From Thioclava sp. SK-1 (GTDB lineage: Bacteria > Pseudomonadota > Alphaproteobacteria > Rhodobacterales > Rhodobacteraceae), in the NCBI RefSeq assembly GCF_001705665.1, contig NZ_MDHA01000044.1, positions 308,302 through 372,301 on the forward strand: a DNA stretch of 64,000 nucleotides, given 5' to 3'. Both the position numbers and the translations under genes were made by a program. The first letter of the stretch is position 1. Each line of letters begins with the position of its first letter. Positions 16,793 to 25,535 of this stretch are shown here, piece by piece. The notes under the pieces were generated by a model. It worked only from the letters and a program-made list of their open reading frames with translations. It did not search any database and was not told the origin of the DNA.

Positions 16793-17816
16793 ACTTGAAA
16801 AAGCGATGGCCAAAATGGATGCCGCCAAGGCGCAGCGCGGTGAAGCCCCTCAACCTGAGGCCGCACAGCCTGCTGCAGCACCCGCCGCAGCGCCACCTGC
16901 CCCTCCGCACCCGGTTCAGATCACGGCGACAAGCCGCGCGCCGCGCTCTCAGTGGTGGGATGTTTGGGATCAATTCAAAACGCATAAAGGTGCGTTATTT
17001 GGCCTGTCGATCTTCGTGATCATTCTTGTTGGCATTTTCTTGGGGCCGTTGGTGTGGAAAACTGCCCCCAGCTATGTTGATCTGTTGGCGCGCAACAAAG
17101 GACCATCGGCAGCACATCCCTTTGGCACCGACCAATTGGGCCGCGATCTGCTGGCGCGTATCCTGGCCGGGGGCCAGATCACCATTGCCGTCGGGATGAC
17201 CGCGATGTTGCTTTCGTTGTTTTTAGGCACGGCCATCGGCGTATTGTCGGGGTATTTCAAACGGCTTGACGGCCCGCTGATGCGCCTGACCGATTTGTTC
17301 CTAGCGCTGCCCCTACTGCCCCTATTGTTGCTGATGGTCACGTTGTTTCGTGAGCCCCTATCCAAGGCGTTTGGCCCTGAAACCGGCATATTCATTCTGA
17401 TTGTCACCGCGATCGGGGCGACATCTTGGATGCAAACGGCACGGATCGTGCGCGGCGATGTGCTTGTGCTGAAAGAGCGTGAATTTGTCCTTGCGGCGAA
17501 ATCCATTGGTACCCCGCCACGGCGGATGATCCTGCGCCATGTTTTGCCAAATGCCCTTAGTCCGATCATGGTCTCTGCGACCTTGGGCATCGCCACCGCT
17601 GTCATCACCGAAAGCTCGTTATCGTTTTTGGGGTTGGGATTCCCACCGGATTTTCCAACTTGGGGCAGATTGCTGTTTGATGCAGTCGATCAGATGCAAC
17701 TGTATCCTGCACGGGTAATTTTACCCGGTATCGCGATTTCGCTTACGGTGTTGTCGGTCAACTATATTGGAGATGGGTTGCGCGATGCTCTGGACCCGCG
17801 CATTCGGGGCCGGTGA
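16785..17816 (+). CDS. Dipeptide-type ABC transporter permease (DppC type)
   Basis: A 343-residue inner-membrane permease. The family domain begins about residue 60 (WWDVWDQFKTHKGAL), and the EAA loop is EFVLAAKSIGTPPRRM. The first 50 residues form an odd cytoplasmic extension rich in Ala and Pro (EAAQPAAAPAAAPPAPPHPV), probably disordered. An ATG at 16785 overlapping the previous stop is the natural start. Last gene of the ABC operon. Confidence 0.92.
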   Translation: MIKLEKAMAKMDAAKAQRGEAPQPEAAQPAAAPAAAPPAPPHPVQITATSRAPRSQWWDVWDQFKTHKGALFGLSIFVIILVGIFLGPLVWKTAPSYVDLLARNKGPSAAHPFGTDQLGRDLLARILAGGQITIAVGMTAMLLSLFLGTAIGVLSGYFKRLDGPLMRLTDLFLALPLLPLLLLMVTLFREPLSKAFGPETGIFILIVTAIGATSWMQTARIVRGDVLVLKEREFVLAAKSIGTPPRRMILRHVLPNALSPIMVSATLGIATAVITESSLSFLGLGFPPDFPTWGRLLFDAVDQMQLYPARVILPGIAISLTVLSVNYIGDGLRDALDPRIRGR

Positions 17817-17906
17817 CCACAGTGCTACAACAGATTGCAAATGACACTGCGGGGGGACGCGCGCATTGGAGCGCCCCCTTAATCCGCCGGCCCCTTTCGA
17901 CGCAGA

Positions 17907-18536
17907 TTATTCAAATGTCTGGGCCAAAACGGCTGCCAAAGCAGCCCCTTGCGCGCCTGAGGCCGCAAGCCCATCGGCAGTGCCACGCCGATCCGCTTCG
18001 GATTTATGTTGATTGATCTTCCACGCGCCCTCCAACCGATCCACGGAAAATTGCAATCCCACAATTCCGCGTTCAAGGCTGTTCAGATACTCCCGCGGGG
18101 CGTCGTCAACAGACCATGGTTGCGGCATATTCGCCTCTGACGCTTGCGTCAGGTCGTGCAAATGCTGCGCCAACCAGCTGCGATCTTGAACCGCGCGAAG
18201 CTGGCCATGGGCATGCACCGCAATATAGGTCCAAGTTGGCACAACCTTTCCCGTTTCCGCCTTCGTCGGATAGAACGACGGAGATATATAAGCCTGGGGT
18301 CCTTGAAAAATCGCGACCGACGGACGGTCCTGTGCAAGCCTTCGCCAATGGGGATTACCGCGCGCGACATGAGTTTCTAAGGTGACGGCCTTCCCCGTAT
18401 CGCGCAGCAGCATTGGCACATGCGAAACGTCAATTCCGCCGTCATGTGGCGTGACCAACGCTGCCAGTCGAATCTGCGCGATCGCATGATGCAACACTTC
18501 GCGGCGGGTTTCTGCAAAGGCCGGTGGACGATACAT
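17907..18536 (-). CDS. FMN-binding PaiB-like protein
   Basis: A 209-residue protein of the PaiB family (FMN-binding split-barrel; named after a Bacillus regulator of sporulation and degradative enzymes). Family segments include MYRPPAFAETR at the start, PHWRRLA, and FQGPQAYISPSFYPTK followed by KVVPTWTYIAVHAHG. An ATG at 18536 with GGAG upstream is chosen; the frame opens further to 18572. Proteins of this family may act as flavin reductases rather than regulators. It converges with the ABC operon, 90 nt away. Confidence 0.85.
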   Translation of the reverse strand: MYRPPAFAETRREVLHHAIAQIRLAALVTPHDGGIDVSHVPMLLRDTGKAVTLETHVARGNPHWRRLAQDRPSVAIFQGPQAYISPSFYPTKAETGKVVPTWTYIAVHAHGQLRAVQDRSWLAQHLHDLTQASEANMPQPWSVDDAPREYLNSLERGIVGLQFSVDRLEGAWKINQHKSEADRRGTADGLAASGAQGAALAAVLAQTFE

Positions 18537-18672
18537 GAGGCTGGCTCCAACAGTTCGCATGGCCGTAAACACGGCGGGGTATGATGCCTGCCGCGCGCTC
18601 TTGCGACATTCAGGTATTTATCACCTGAGCGCAACACTTGGGCGTCGGCCCGATAGCGGAATTACAGATCAC

Positions 18673-18714
18673 ATAAGACGGGCCGGCACTTATTGTTGTG
18701 CCGGCCCGTCTTAT
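18673..18714 (-). terminator. Strong terminator after the purA-DUF2842 unit
   Basis: A perfect 17-bp stem (ATAAGACGGGCCGGCAC at 18673-18689 with its complement at 18698-18714) around an 8-nt loop, AT-rich at its base. It lies 64 nt past the DUF2842 stop on the minus strand and upstream of the PaiB-like gene, insulating the two. Confidence 0.8.
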
Positions 18715-18777
18715 GAATCAGGTAGGTGCAGATGCCGCGCCAAAAAATGCCCCGCACGCATTCCGGCACAGGCTGCT

Positions 18778-19020
18778 TTATTTATCGGATGGCGGTGCGT
18801 CCGGGTCGGGTTTCCCTATCCCGGAAAACACGGGTTTCAGCGGAATGATCCAAGCAACACCCAAAACTACATAGACGACCAGCTCAATCAGGATCGGCAA
18901 TCGACCGAAATAGCCTTCGGCAAGATTGGTGACAGTGACCGCCACCGCAATGTAGATCGGCAGACCGATCAGCAATGCGACAATGGACCACATCCGCCGC
19001 GCCTTATAGCTGAGCGCCAT
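18778..19020 (-). CDS. DUF2842 small membrane protein
   Basis: An 80-residue protein with two predicted membrane helices (about 12-34 and 42-63) and a polar DPDAPPSDK tail. It begins MALSYKARRMWSI, typical of the alphaproteobacterial DUF2842 family. Function unknown. It starts 4 nt after the purA stop and is probably translated from the same mRNA. The ATG at 19020 is chosen; longer starts lie inside purA. Confidence 0.85.
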   Translation of the reverse strand: MALSYKARRMWSIVALLIGLPIYIAVAVTVTNLAEGYFGRLPILIELVVYVVLGVAWIIPLKPVFSGIGKPDPDAPPSDK

Positions 19021-19024
19021 GGTA

Positions 19025-20320
19025 TCAATCCTCGAACGGGTCGGTGACAAGAATCGTGTCGTCACGCTCTGGGCTGGTGGACAGCATGGCCACCGGGCAA
19101 TCGATCAGCTCTTCGATGCGACGGACATATTTCACCGCCGCGCCGGGCAGGTCATTCCATGAGCGTGCGCCTTCGGTCGATTCCGACCAGCCTTCGACCT
19201 CTTCATAGATCGGCTTGCAACGCGCCTGCTGATCCGAAGCCGTCGGAAGATAGTCAAGTCGTTCACCGTCCAGCTCATAGCCGATGCAGATCTTGATCGT
19301 CTTGAAACCGTCCAATACATCAAGTTTGGTCAAGGAAATACCGTTGACGCCCGACACGGCGCAGGTCTGGCGCACCAGCGCGGCATCGAACCAACCGCAG
19401 CGACGTTTGCGCCCGGTGACGGTGCCAAATTCGTGGCCGCGCGTGCCCAACCGGTTGCCGTCTTCATCGTCCAGCTCTGTCGGGAACGGGCCTTCGCCGA
19501 CCCGTGTGGTATAGGCTTTGACAATACCAAGGACATAATCGATTGAGCCCGGACCGATGCCCACACCCGTCGCAGCCTGCCCGGCGATCACATTAGAGGA
19601 AGTGACGAAAGGATAGGTGCCGAAATCAATATCAAGCAGCGAGCCTTGCGCGCCTTCAAACAAGATGCGTTTGCCGGCCTTGCGCTGCTCTGTCAGAACT
19701 TTCCAGACGGGAGCTGCATATTTCAGGATTTCCGGCGCAACCTCATTCAGCTGTGCCAAGATTGCATCGCGGTCGATCGGCTCCAGGCCCAGACCGCGGC
19801 GCAGCGCGTCGTGATGCACCAACGCGCGGTCCACACGCGCGGCAAGCGTTGTAGGATCGGCCAGATCTGCGACGCGGATGACGCGGCGCCCCACCTTATC
19901 TTCATAGGCAGGGCCAATGCCGCGACCTGTGGTACCAATCTTTGTACCCGCGGTGGCCACGCCTTCGCGCGCGCGGTCCAGCTCGCCGTGGAATGGCAAG
20001 ATCAGCGGTGTGTTTTCCGCAATCATCAGCGTTTCGGGCGAAATTTCGACGCCCTGTTCACGGATCTTATCAATTTCACCCAGCAGATGCCACGGATCCA
20101 AGACGACACCGTTGCCGATCACGCTAAGCTTACCGCCGCGCACAACCCCCGAAGGTAGCGCGTTCAGCTTGTAGACTTTGCCGTCAATCACCAACGTGTG
20201 GCCGGCATTGTGACCACCTTGAAAGCGCGCGATGACATCGGCACGTTCTGAGAGCCAGTCTACAATCTTGCCCTTCCCCTCGTCACCCCATTGGGCACCG
20301 ACGACGACGACATTGGCCAT
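19025..20320 (-). CDS. purA: Adenylosuccinate synthetase
   Basis: A 431-residue enzyme joining IMP and aspartate with GTP to give adenylosuccinate, the first committed step to AMP. The GTP-binding loop GDEGKGK is at 12-18. Other signatures are the [11 protein letters not shown] segment and the [12 protein letters not shown] region. The ATG at 20320 follows GGAGTATATC. Length is standard. It is divergent from secG across 312 nt. Confidence 0.98.
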   Translation of the reverse strand: MANVVVVGAQWGDEGKGKIVDWLSERADVIARFQGGHNAGHTLVIDGKVYKLNALPSGVVRGGKLSVIGNGVVLDPWHLLGEIDKIREQGVEISPETLMIAENTPLILPFHGELDRAREGVATAGTKIGTTGRGIGPAYEDKVGRRVIRVADLADPTTLAARVDRALVHHDALRRGLGLEPIDRDAILAQLNEVAPEILKYAAPVWKVLTEQRKAGKRILFEGAQGSLLDIDFGTYPFVTSSNVIAGQAATGVGIGPGSIDYVLGIVKAYTTRVGEGPFPTELDDEDGNRLGTRGHEFGTVTGRKRRCGWFDAALVRQTCAVSGVNGISLTKLDVLDGFKTIKICIGYELDGERLDYLPTASDQQARCKPIYEEVEGWSESTEGARSWNDLPGAAVKYVRRIEELIDCPVAMLSTSPERDDTILVTDPFED

Positions 20321-20632
20321 GATATACTCCTGAAGGCTAAGAAAACCTTGCGCGGTATAGCGAAGCTGGGCCGAATGCGAAACCTGTTTTTATGGATGTT
20401 TCATGACAAAAGCCCAATTGCAGCGCGTCGCGATGTATCAGCGGGATCCGCATGGGGCTCTGCCCCCTTGGCCTGCGGCCAATTCCCCCGGGATATATAT
20501 AGCAAGCTGAAAGCTGCGCAGAAAAATGGATGTTTTGGCCCATGCGGGCGCAAGACGGGCAATCGGGGGCTTGCACGAGAGGATACATCCGCCTAGATAG
20601 GCGCGTCATCCGATACAGAAGGCCTTGTCCGC
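20321..20632. other. Divergent intergenic region purA/secG
   Basis: A 312-nt head-to-head gap that must hold both promoters. No gene was seen. Its middle contains the composite element at 20454-20513 described separately, which resembles one at 61268-61357. Confidence 0.5.
20454..20513 (+). repeat. Composite intergenic element, copy A
   Basis: In order: the palindrome GGGGCTCTGCCCC (20454-20466), a hairpin TTGGCC-tgc-GGCCAA (20468-20482), then CCCCCGGGATATATATAGC and a GCTGAAAG tail. Copy B on the minus strand at 61357-61268 has the same three modules in the same order. Similar sequences are, to my recollection, frequent in Rhodobacterales intergenic DNA. Confidence 0.5.
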
Positions 20633-20995
20633 ATGCAAACTGTCGTTCTTTCCATCCACCTGATCCTTGCGTTGTTGATGATTGGCGTGGTGCTGCTGCA
20701 GCGGTCCGAAGGCGGCGGCCTTGGGATGGGCGATTCAGGTGGTGGGGCAGGCAATGGTGTCATGACCGGGCGTCAGGCGGCGAATGCGCTGTCGAAGCTG
20801 ACCTGGATCCTTGCAGCCGGGTTCCTTGCGACCTCGATCACCTTGACGGTTTTGGCTGCGCGCGATGCGCAAAACGGTTCTGTTGTGGATCTGATGCCTG
20901 CAACAGATGGGTCCGCACCTGCGCTGCCCTCTGTTGACCTGACACCGCCCCCTGCAAGCACAAACGCGCCGATTACACCCCCTGCTGCGGAGTAA
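20633..20995 (+). CDS. secG: Preprotein translocase subunit SecG
   Basis: A 120-residue membrane protein with two helices (about 4-22 and 52-72) flanking the conserved LLQRSEGGGLGMG loop, and the ALSKLTWILA segment typical of SecG. The C-terminal 40 residues are Pro/Ala-rich, as often seen in alphaproteobacteria. It is an accessory part of the SecYEG export channel. It is followed by two terminator-like hairpins before pyrG, a common neighbour in this group. Confidence 0.93.
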   Translation: MQTVVLSIHLILALLMIGVVLLQRSEGGGLGMGDSGGGAGNGVMTGRQAANALSKLTWILAAGFLATSITLTVLAARDAQNGSVVDLMPATDGSAPALPSVDLTPPPASTNAPITPPAAE

Positions 20996-21026
20996 TCCTA
21001 AGGCGGCCTGTCTGGACCGTATTTTC

Positions 21027-21066
21027 AAAGCGCCCACCGCAAAGTATCGCGTTGAGCGGGCGCTTT
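21027..21066 (+). terminator. Hairpin after secG
   Basis: AAAGCGCCC (21027-21035) pairs with GGGCGCTTT (21058-21066) around a 22-nt loop, 31 nt after the secG stop. The 3' arm ends in TTT. Probably the secG terminator. Confidence 0.6.
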
Positions 21067-21130
21067 AACTCTACTGCTTGCGGTCCGATTGCGGGCGGGC
21101 TGCGAATCATGTAAGCATTAAATCCCGTGA

Positions 21131-21162
21131 GCCCGGTGCAATCGTGTCGGGCCTTTTTCTTT
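21131..21162 (+). terminator. Intrinsic terminator just upstream of pyrG
   Basis: GCCCG (21131-21135) pairs with CGGGC (21148-21152), followed by TTTTTCTTTT. It lies 50 nt before the pyrG start. Either a second secG terminator or an attenuator in the pyrG leader. Confidence 0.65.
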
Positions 21163-21212
21163 TGTGCTGCCTTGAAACAAGGTGGCAGTGACAGACACTC
21201 ACGGGGGCTTCC

Positions 21213-22856
21213 ATGGCACGTTACGTCTTCATCACCGGCGGTGTGGTTTCTTCGCTCGGCAAAGGCTTGGCATCGGCGGCACTGGGGGCTTTGCTTCAGG
21301 CGCGCGGTTTTTCCGTTCGGCTGCGCAAGCTTGATCCCTATTTAAACGTTGATCCCGGCACGATGTCGCCATTTGAACATGGCGAAGTTTTTGTGACCGA
21401 TGACGGCGCCGAAACGGATCTGGATCTGGGGCATTACGAGCGGTTCACCGGGGTGTCCGCGCGCAAGACAGATTCGATTTCATCTGGACGCATCTACACC
21501 AATGTTCTGGAGAAAGAGCGCCGCGGCGAATATCTGGGCAAGACCATTCAGGTGATTCCCCATGTGACGAATGAAATCAAAGACTTTATCTCTATCGGGG
21601 ATGACGAGGTTGATTTCATGTTGTGTGAAATTGGCGGCACGGTAGGCGATATTGAGGGTTTGCCGTTCTTCGAAGCGATCCGTCAGTTCAGCCAAGATCG
21701 TCCGCGCGGCCAATGTATTTTCATGCATCTGACATTGCTGCCCTATTTGGCGGCCAGTGGGGAGCTGAAAACAAAACCAACGCAGCACTCGGTCAAAGAG
21801 CTGCGCTCTATCGGGTTGCAGCCTGATGTTTTGGTCTGCCGTTCAGAACACCCGATCCCGGAAAAAGAACGCGCCAAGATTGGCCTGTTTTGTAACGTGC
21901 GACCAGAGGCGGTAATTCCGGCCTATGATCTAAAATCGATTTATGAAGCGCCCTTGGCCTATCACCGGGTGGGTTTGGATCAGGCCGTTTTGGATGCGTT
22001 TGGTATATCGCCTGCGCCCAAACCCGAGATGAGCCGCTGGGAAGACGTGATGGATCGTCTGAACAACGCCGAAGGTGTTGTGCGTGTGGCGATCGTTGGT
22101 AAATATGTGCAGCTGGAAGACGCGTATAAATCCATTGCCGAGGCGCTGACACATGGGGGTATGGCCAACCGCGTGAAAGTGAAAGCCGAGTGGATCGATG
22201 CCGAAGTGTTCGACCGTGAAGATCCGGCGGCCTATCTGGAAGATTATGATGCGATCCTGGTGCCCGGTGGCTTTGGTGAACGCGGAACCGAAGGCAAGAT
22301 CCGCGCCGCACAATTCGCGCGCGAGAAGAAGATCCCCTATATGGGCATTTGTCTTGGCATGCAGATGGCGGTCATTGAAGCTGCGCGCAATCTGGCCGGG
22401 ATTGAAGATGCGGGTTCGGAAGAATTCAACCATGAAGCCGGCGCAGAGCGGTTTGAACCTGTCGTCTATCACCTGAAAGAATGGGTGCAGGGCAATCATC
22501 GGGTGGAACGTAAAGTGACCGACGATAAGGGCGGCACCATGCGTTTGGGCGCCTATTCTGCGGCTTTGACGCCGGGGTCAAATGTGGCCGCGCAATATGG
22601 CACCACCGAAATCGAGGAGCGCCACCGCCATCGCTATGAGGTTGACGCACGATACCGCGAAAAGCTGGAAGAGTGTGGCATGGTCTTTTCCGGCATGTCG
22701 CCTGATGGTCGCCTGCCCGAGATTGTAGAACACAAAGACCACCCGTGGTTCATCGGTGTGCAGTTCCACCCTGAGCTGAAATCAAAACCTTTCGCGCCGC
22801 ATCCGCTGTTTGCAGGCTTTATCAAAGCTGCCAAAGAGCAAAACCGATTAGTCTAA
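21213..22856 (+). CDS. pyrG: CTP synthase
   Basis: A 547-residue amidotransferase making CTP from UTP, glutamine and ATP. The N-terminal synthetase domain starts [17 protein letters not shown]. The C-terminal glutaminase domain has the nucleophile Cys380 (GICLGMQ), with the His-Glu pair in VQFHPELKS near the end. Standard length. A terminator-like hairpin directly upstream hints at transcriptional attenuation, as known for pyrG in Gram-positive bacteria, though not established here. Confidence 0.98.
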   Translation: MARYVFITGGVVSSLGKGLASAALGALLQARGFSVRLRKLDPYLNVDPGTMSPFEHGEVFVTDDGAETDLDLGHYERFTGVSARKTDSISSGRIYTNVLEKERRGEYLGKTIQVIPHVTNEIKDFISIGDDEVDFMLCEIGGTVGDIEGLPFFEAIRQFSQDRPRGQCIFMHLTLLPYLAASGELKTKPTQHSVKELRSIGLQPDVLVCRSEHPIPEKERAKIGLFCNVRPEAVIPAYDLKSIYEAPLAYHRVGLDQAVLDAFGISPAPKPEMSRWEDVMDRLNNAEGVVRVAIVGKYVQLEDAYKSIAEALTHGGMANRVKVKAEWIDAEVFDREDPAAYLEDYDAILVPGGFGERGTEGKIRAAQFAREKKIPYMGICLGMQMAVIEAARNLAGIEDAGSEEFNHEAGAERFEPVVYHLKEWVQGNHRVERKVTDDKGGTMRLGAYSAALTPGSNVAAQYGTTEIEERHRHRYEVDARYREKLEECGMVFSGMSPDGRLPEIVEHKDHPWFIGVQFHPELKSKPFAPHPLFAGFIKAAKEQNRLV

Positions 22857-22924
22857 GACCATGCGGATTGCGATGATATGGACATCGGGGGCCTTGTGCC
22901 CCCGGTGTTATGTCGCGGAGAGGG

Positions 22925-23869
22925 TCAAAGATCTTGCGGCACACGCAAATGGCCGTGCAGCCAAGGGTTTTGCGCAATGGCAGGGCTGACAATCTGCGCC
23001 ATAAGGGAGGTTTGCAAATGCCGCGCGACCATCTGTGCCAAATCGGCCATCATCCCTGCGCGTGCAAACACCGAAATCTCGCGGGTCAGACCGGGCCTGC
23101 GCATCGGGCGCAAGGTAAGACCGCTGCGCGCGCCGTGATGCAGGGCGGACGGGGTCAAGATCGTCCATCCCTGCCCTGCCGCCACCAGTGACAAAATCGC
23201 CGGATAGCTGTCCATTTCATAGCGCGACGGTGGCGTAAGGCTGTGTTGTGCCAGATATTGTGCGATCACCCGGCCCATCAATGTCCGCTGACTGTACCGA
23301 ATAAGCGGCAGATCCGCATCCATACGGTTATCTGGCCAGACCTCTAGAAAAGGTTCTTGCAGGACTGAATAGGCCTGCAACCCATCGGCTGCGGGCGCAT
23401 GCGGCGCTGCGGCCACCACCACATCCAATGCGCGGGCCTCCAGTTTGCTAAGCAGTCGGTGGCTGGGGCCGGTTTCCAATTCAAACCTGCATGAGGTCAG
23501 CGTTTGCGCCATATCCCTTAGCAGCTGCGGGGTCACGGCATGCTCAAAATCTTCGATCATACCAAGGCGGAAATGACGCAGGCTTCGGTGATCGGCACCG
23601 GCAATATCCCCGCGCCCCTGTGCCAAGGCATCCAACATCGCCCCCGCATGTGGCAAGAACGCAGTTCCCGCTGCTGTCAATTTCATCGGCCGGGCGGAGC
23701 GGTCCACCAGATCAGCGCCCAAAGCTGCCTCTAGCGCAACAAGTTGCTGACTGACGGCGGAGGCGGATACACCCAAACGGCGCGCCACCGCAGTGATCGC
23801 GCCTTCTTCAGCCACAGCGACCAGCACCTCTACCGCCCATAGGCTGACACGTTCTCGTTGGGTTGCCAT
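22925..23869 (-). CDS. LysR-family transcriptional regulator
   Basis: A 314-residue regulator. The winged helix-turn-helix is at about 10-65 (AITAVARRLGVSASAVSQQLVALE), followed by a LysR substrate-binding domain. An ATG at 23869 with GGGGGAAAT upstream is chosen; the frame extends into the divergent promoter. It is divergent from an aminotransferase gene (24013) across 143 nt, so that gene and perhaps the decarboxylase after it are its likely targets. Confidence 0.93.
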   Translation of the reverse strand: MATQRERVSLWAVEVLVAVAEEGAITAVARRLGVSASAVSQQLVALEAALGADLVDRSARPMKLTAAGTAFLPHAGAMLDALAQGRGDIAGADHRSLRHFRLGMIEDFEHAVTPQLLRDMAQTLTSCRFELETGPSHRLLSKLEARALDVVVAAAPHAPAADGLQAYSVLQEPFLEVWPDNRMDADLPLIRYSQRTLMGRVIAQYLAQHSLTPPSRYEMDSYPAILSLVAAGQGWTILTPSALHHGARSGLTLRPMRRPGLTREISVFARAGMMADLAQMVARHLQTSLMAQIVSPAIAQNPWLHGHLRVPQDL

Positions 23870-24012
23870 ATTTCCCCCTTCGGTTCGCGCGCAGACTGCG
23901 GTATCGCAACAGGGATTGGCAACCGAATCCCGTGCAATTGGATCAATGACACCCATTGACGCGGCCCGCGCCAACGCTAGCCTGCATTCCAAATCTGACC
24001 AAGGAGTCGACG

Positions 24013-25374
24013 ATGTCGGTGACACAAAGCTGGGAAGCCAGAGCAGAAGAATTCTCCCTTTATGGGTTCACCGATTTGCCCTCGGTTCATGACCGTGGCA
24101 CGGTTGTGGTGACCCATGGGGAAGGCCCGTATATTTTCGACACCAACGGCCGCAAATATCTGGATGCCAATTCCGGCCTGTGGAACATGGTCGCCGGGTT
24201 CGATCACGCAGGGTTGACGCAGGCCGCCAAAGCCCAGTTTGATAAATTCCCCGGCTATCACAGCTTTTTCGGGCGGATGTCGGATCAGACTGTCTTGCTA
24301 AGTGAAAAGCTGATCGAAGTGTCGCCATTTGATACCGGGCGGGTGTTCTACACCAACTCTGGATCAGAGGCGAATGACACGATGGTTAAAATGTTGTGGT
24401 TCTTGCACGCCGCCGAAGGCAAGCCACAAAAGCGCAAGATTTTGACTCGGTGGAATAGCTATCACGGGGTGACGGCGGTGTCGGCATCAATGACGGGCAA
24501 GCCCTATAACTCGGTCTTTGGGCTGCCGTTGCCGGGGTTCATCCATGTTGGTTCGCCGCATTACTGGCGCTTTGGCCAAGAGGGGGAGACCGAAGAACAG
24601 TTCACCGCCCGGCTGGCCGCCGAGTTGGAAGCAACCATCATCAAGGAAGGCGCGGACACAATCGCAGGGTTCTTCGCAGAGCCGGTGATCGGCGCAGGTG
24701 GCGTCGTGCCCCCGCCCAAAGGCTATTTCCAGGCTATTTCCAAGGTTCTGGCAAAATATGACGTTCCGCTGATCTCGGATGAGGTCATCTGTGGCTTTGG
24801 CCGGACCGGGTCAACCTGGGGCGCGCAAACCTATGATTTCATGCCTGATGCGATTATCTCATCCAAAGCGCTGACAGCGGGGTATTTCCCGATGGGCGCG
24901 GTGATCATCGGCGGCACTTTGGCCCAACGCCTGCAAGACGCGATTGAAGCAATTGAGGAATTCCCGCATGGATTTACCGCATCGGGCCATCCGGTTGGCT
25001 GCGCCATCGCGCTAAAGGCGATAGATGTAGTGATGAACGAAGGGCTGGCCGATAACGTCAACCGCCTGTCGGGGCGTATGGAAGCCGGGCTGGCGGAAAT
25101 CGCGACATCCGCAAATATCGGGGAACTGCGCGGCGTGGGCTATATGTGGGCCCTGGAAGCGGTGAAAGACCGTGCCACCAAAACCCCGTTCGACGGGCAT
25201 CTGTCCGTGTCAGAACGGATCGCCAATACGTGCACGGATATGGGTCTGATCTGCCGTCCTTTGGGGCAGTCGGTCGTCCTATGCCCGCCGTTCATTATGA
25301 CAGAACCGCAAATGGATGAGATGTTTGAAAAACTGGACCGCGCTTTGAAAAAGGTCTTTGCCGAAGTCGCCTGA
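24013..25374 (+). CDS. Class III (omega) aminotransferase, PLP-dependent
   Basis: A 453-residue class III aminotransferase. The PLP Lys is Lys285 (ISSKALTAG), preceded by the ISDEVICGFGRTG motif with the cofactor Asp. The family includes putrescine-, taurine- and beta-alanine-pyruvate transaminases; the substrate cannot be fixed. An ATG at 24013 with AGGAG upstream is chosen. A terminator follows. Its divergent LysR regulator and downstream Orn/Lys/Arg decarboxylase suggest amine or polyamine turnover. Confidence 0.92.
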   Translation: MSVTQSWEARAEEFSLYGFTDLPSVHDRGTVVVTHGEGPYIFDTNGRKYLDANSGLWNMVAGFDHAGLTQAAKAQFDKFPGYHSFFGRMSDQTVLLSEKLIEVSPFDTGRVFYTNSGSEANDTMVKMLWFLHAAEGKPQKRKILTRWNSYHGVTAVSASMTGKPYNSVFGLPLPGFIHVGSPHYWRFGQEGETEEQFTARLAAELEATIIKEGADTIAGFFAEPVIGAGGVVPPPKGYFQAISKVLAKYDVPLISDEVICGFGRTGSTWGAQTYDFMPDAIISSKALTAGYFPMGAVIIGGTLAQRLQDAIEAIEEFPHGFTASGHPVGCAIALKAIDVVMNEGLADNVNRLSGRMEAGLAEIATSANIGELRGVGYMWALEAVKDRATKTPFDGHLSVSERIANTCTDMGLICRPLGQSVVLCPPFIMTEPQMDEMFEKLDRALKKVFAEVA

Positions 25375-25383
25375 CCTGCCATC

Positions 25384-25409
25384 ACGGGCGCGGTTGTCGC
25401 GCCCGTTTT
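25384..25409 (+). terminator. Intrinsic terminator after the aminotransferase
   Basis: ACGGGCGCG (25384-25392) pairs with CGCGCCCGT (25398-25406) around GTTGT, followed by a T run. It separates the aminotransferase from the decarboxylase gene, which should therefore have its own promoter. Confidence 0.8.
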
Positions 25410-25535
25410 ACCGACAGTTGATGCGCAAGCCTTGACCTGCGCATCCGAAGCAGAAACAAACGGCGCAAGATCTGCACCTATATCGCCCCGGCACGCCGCG
25501 CGCTGAAATCGCGGTCTGCCCGGTAGGAGAACCCT

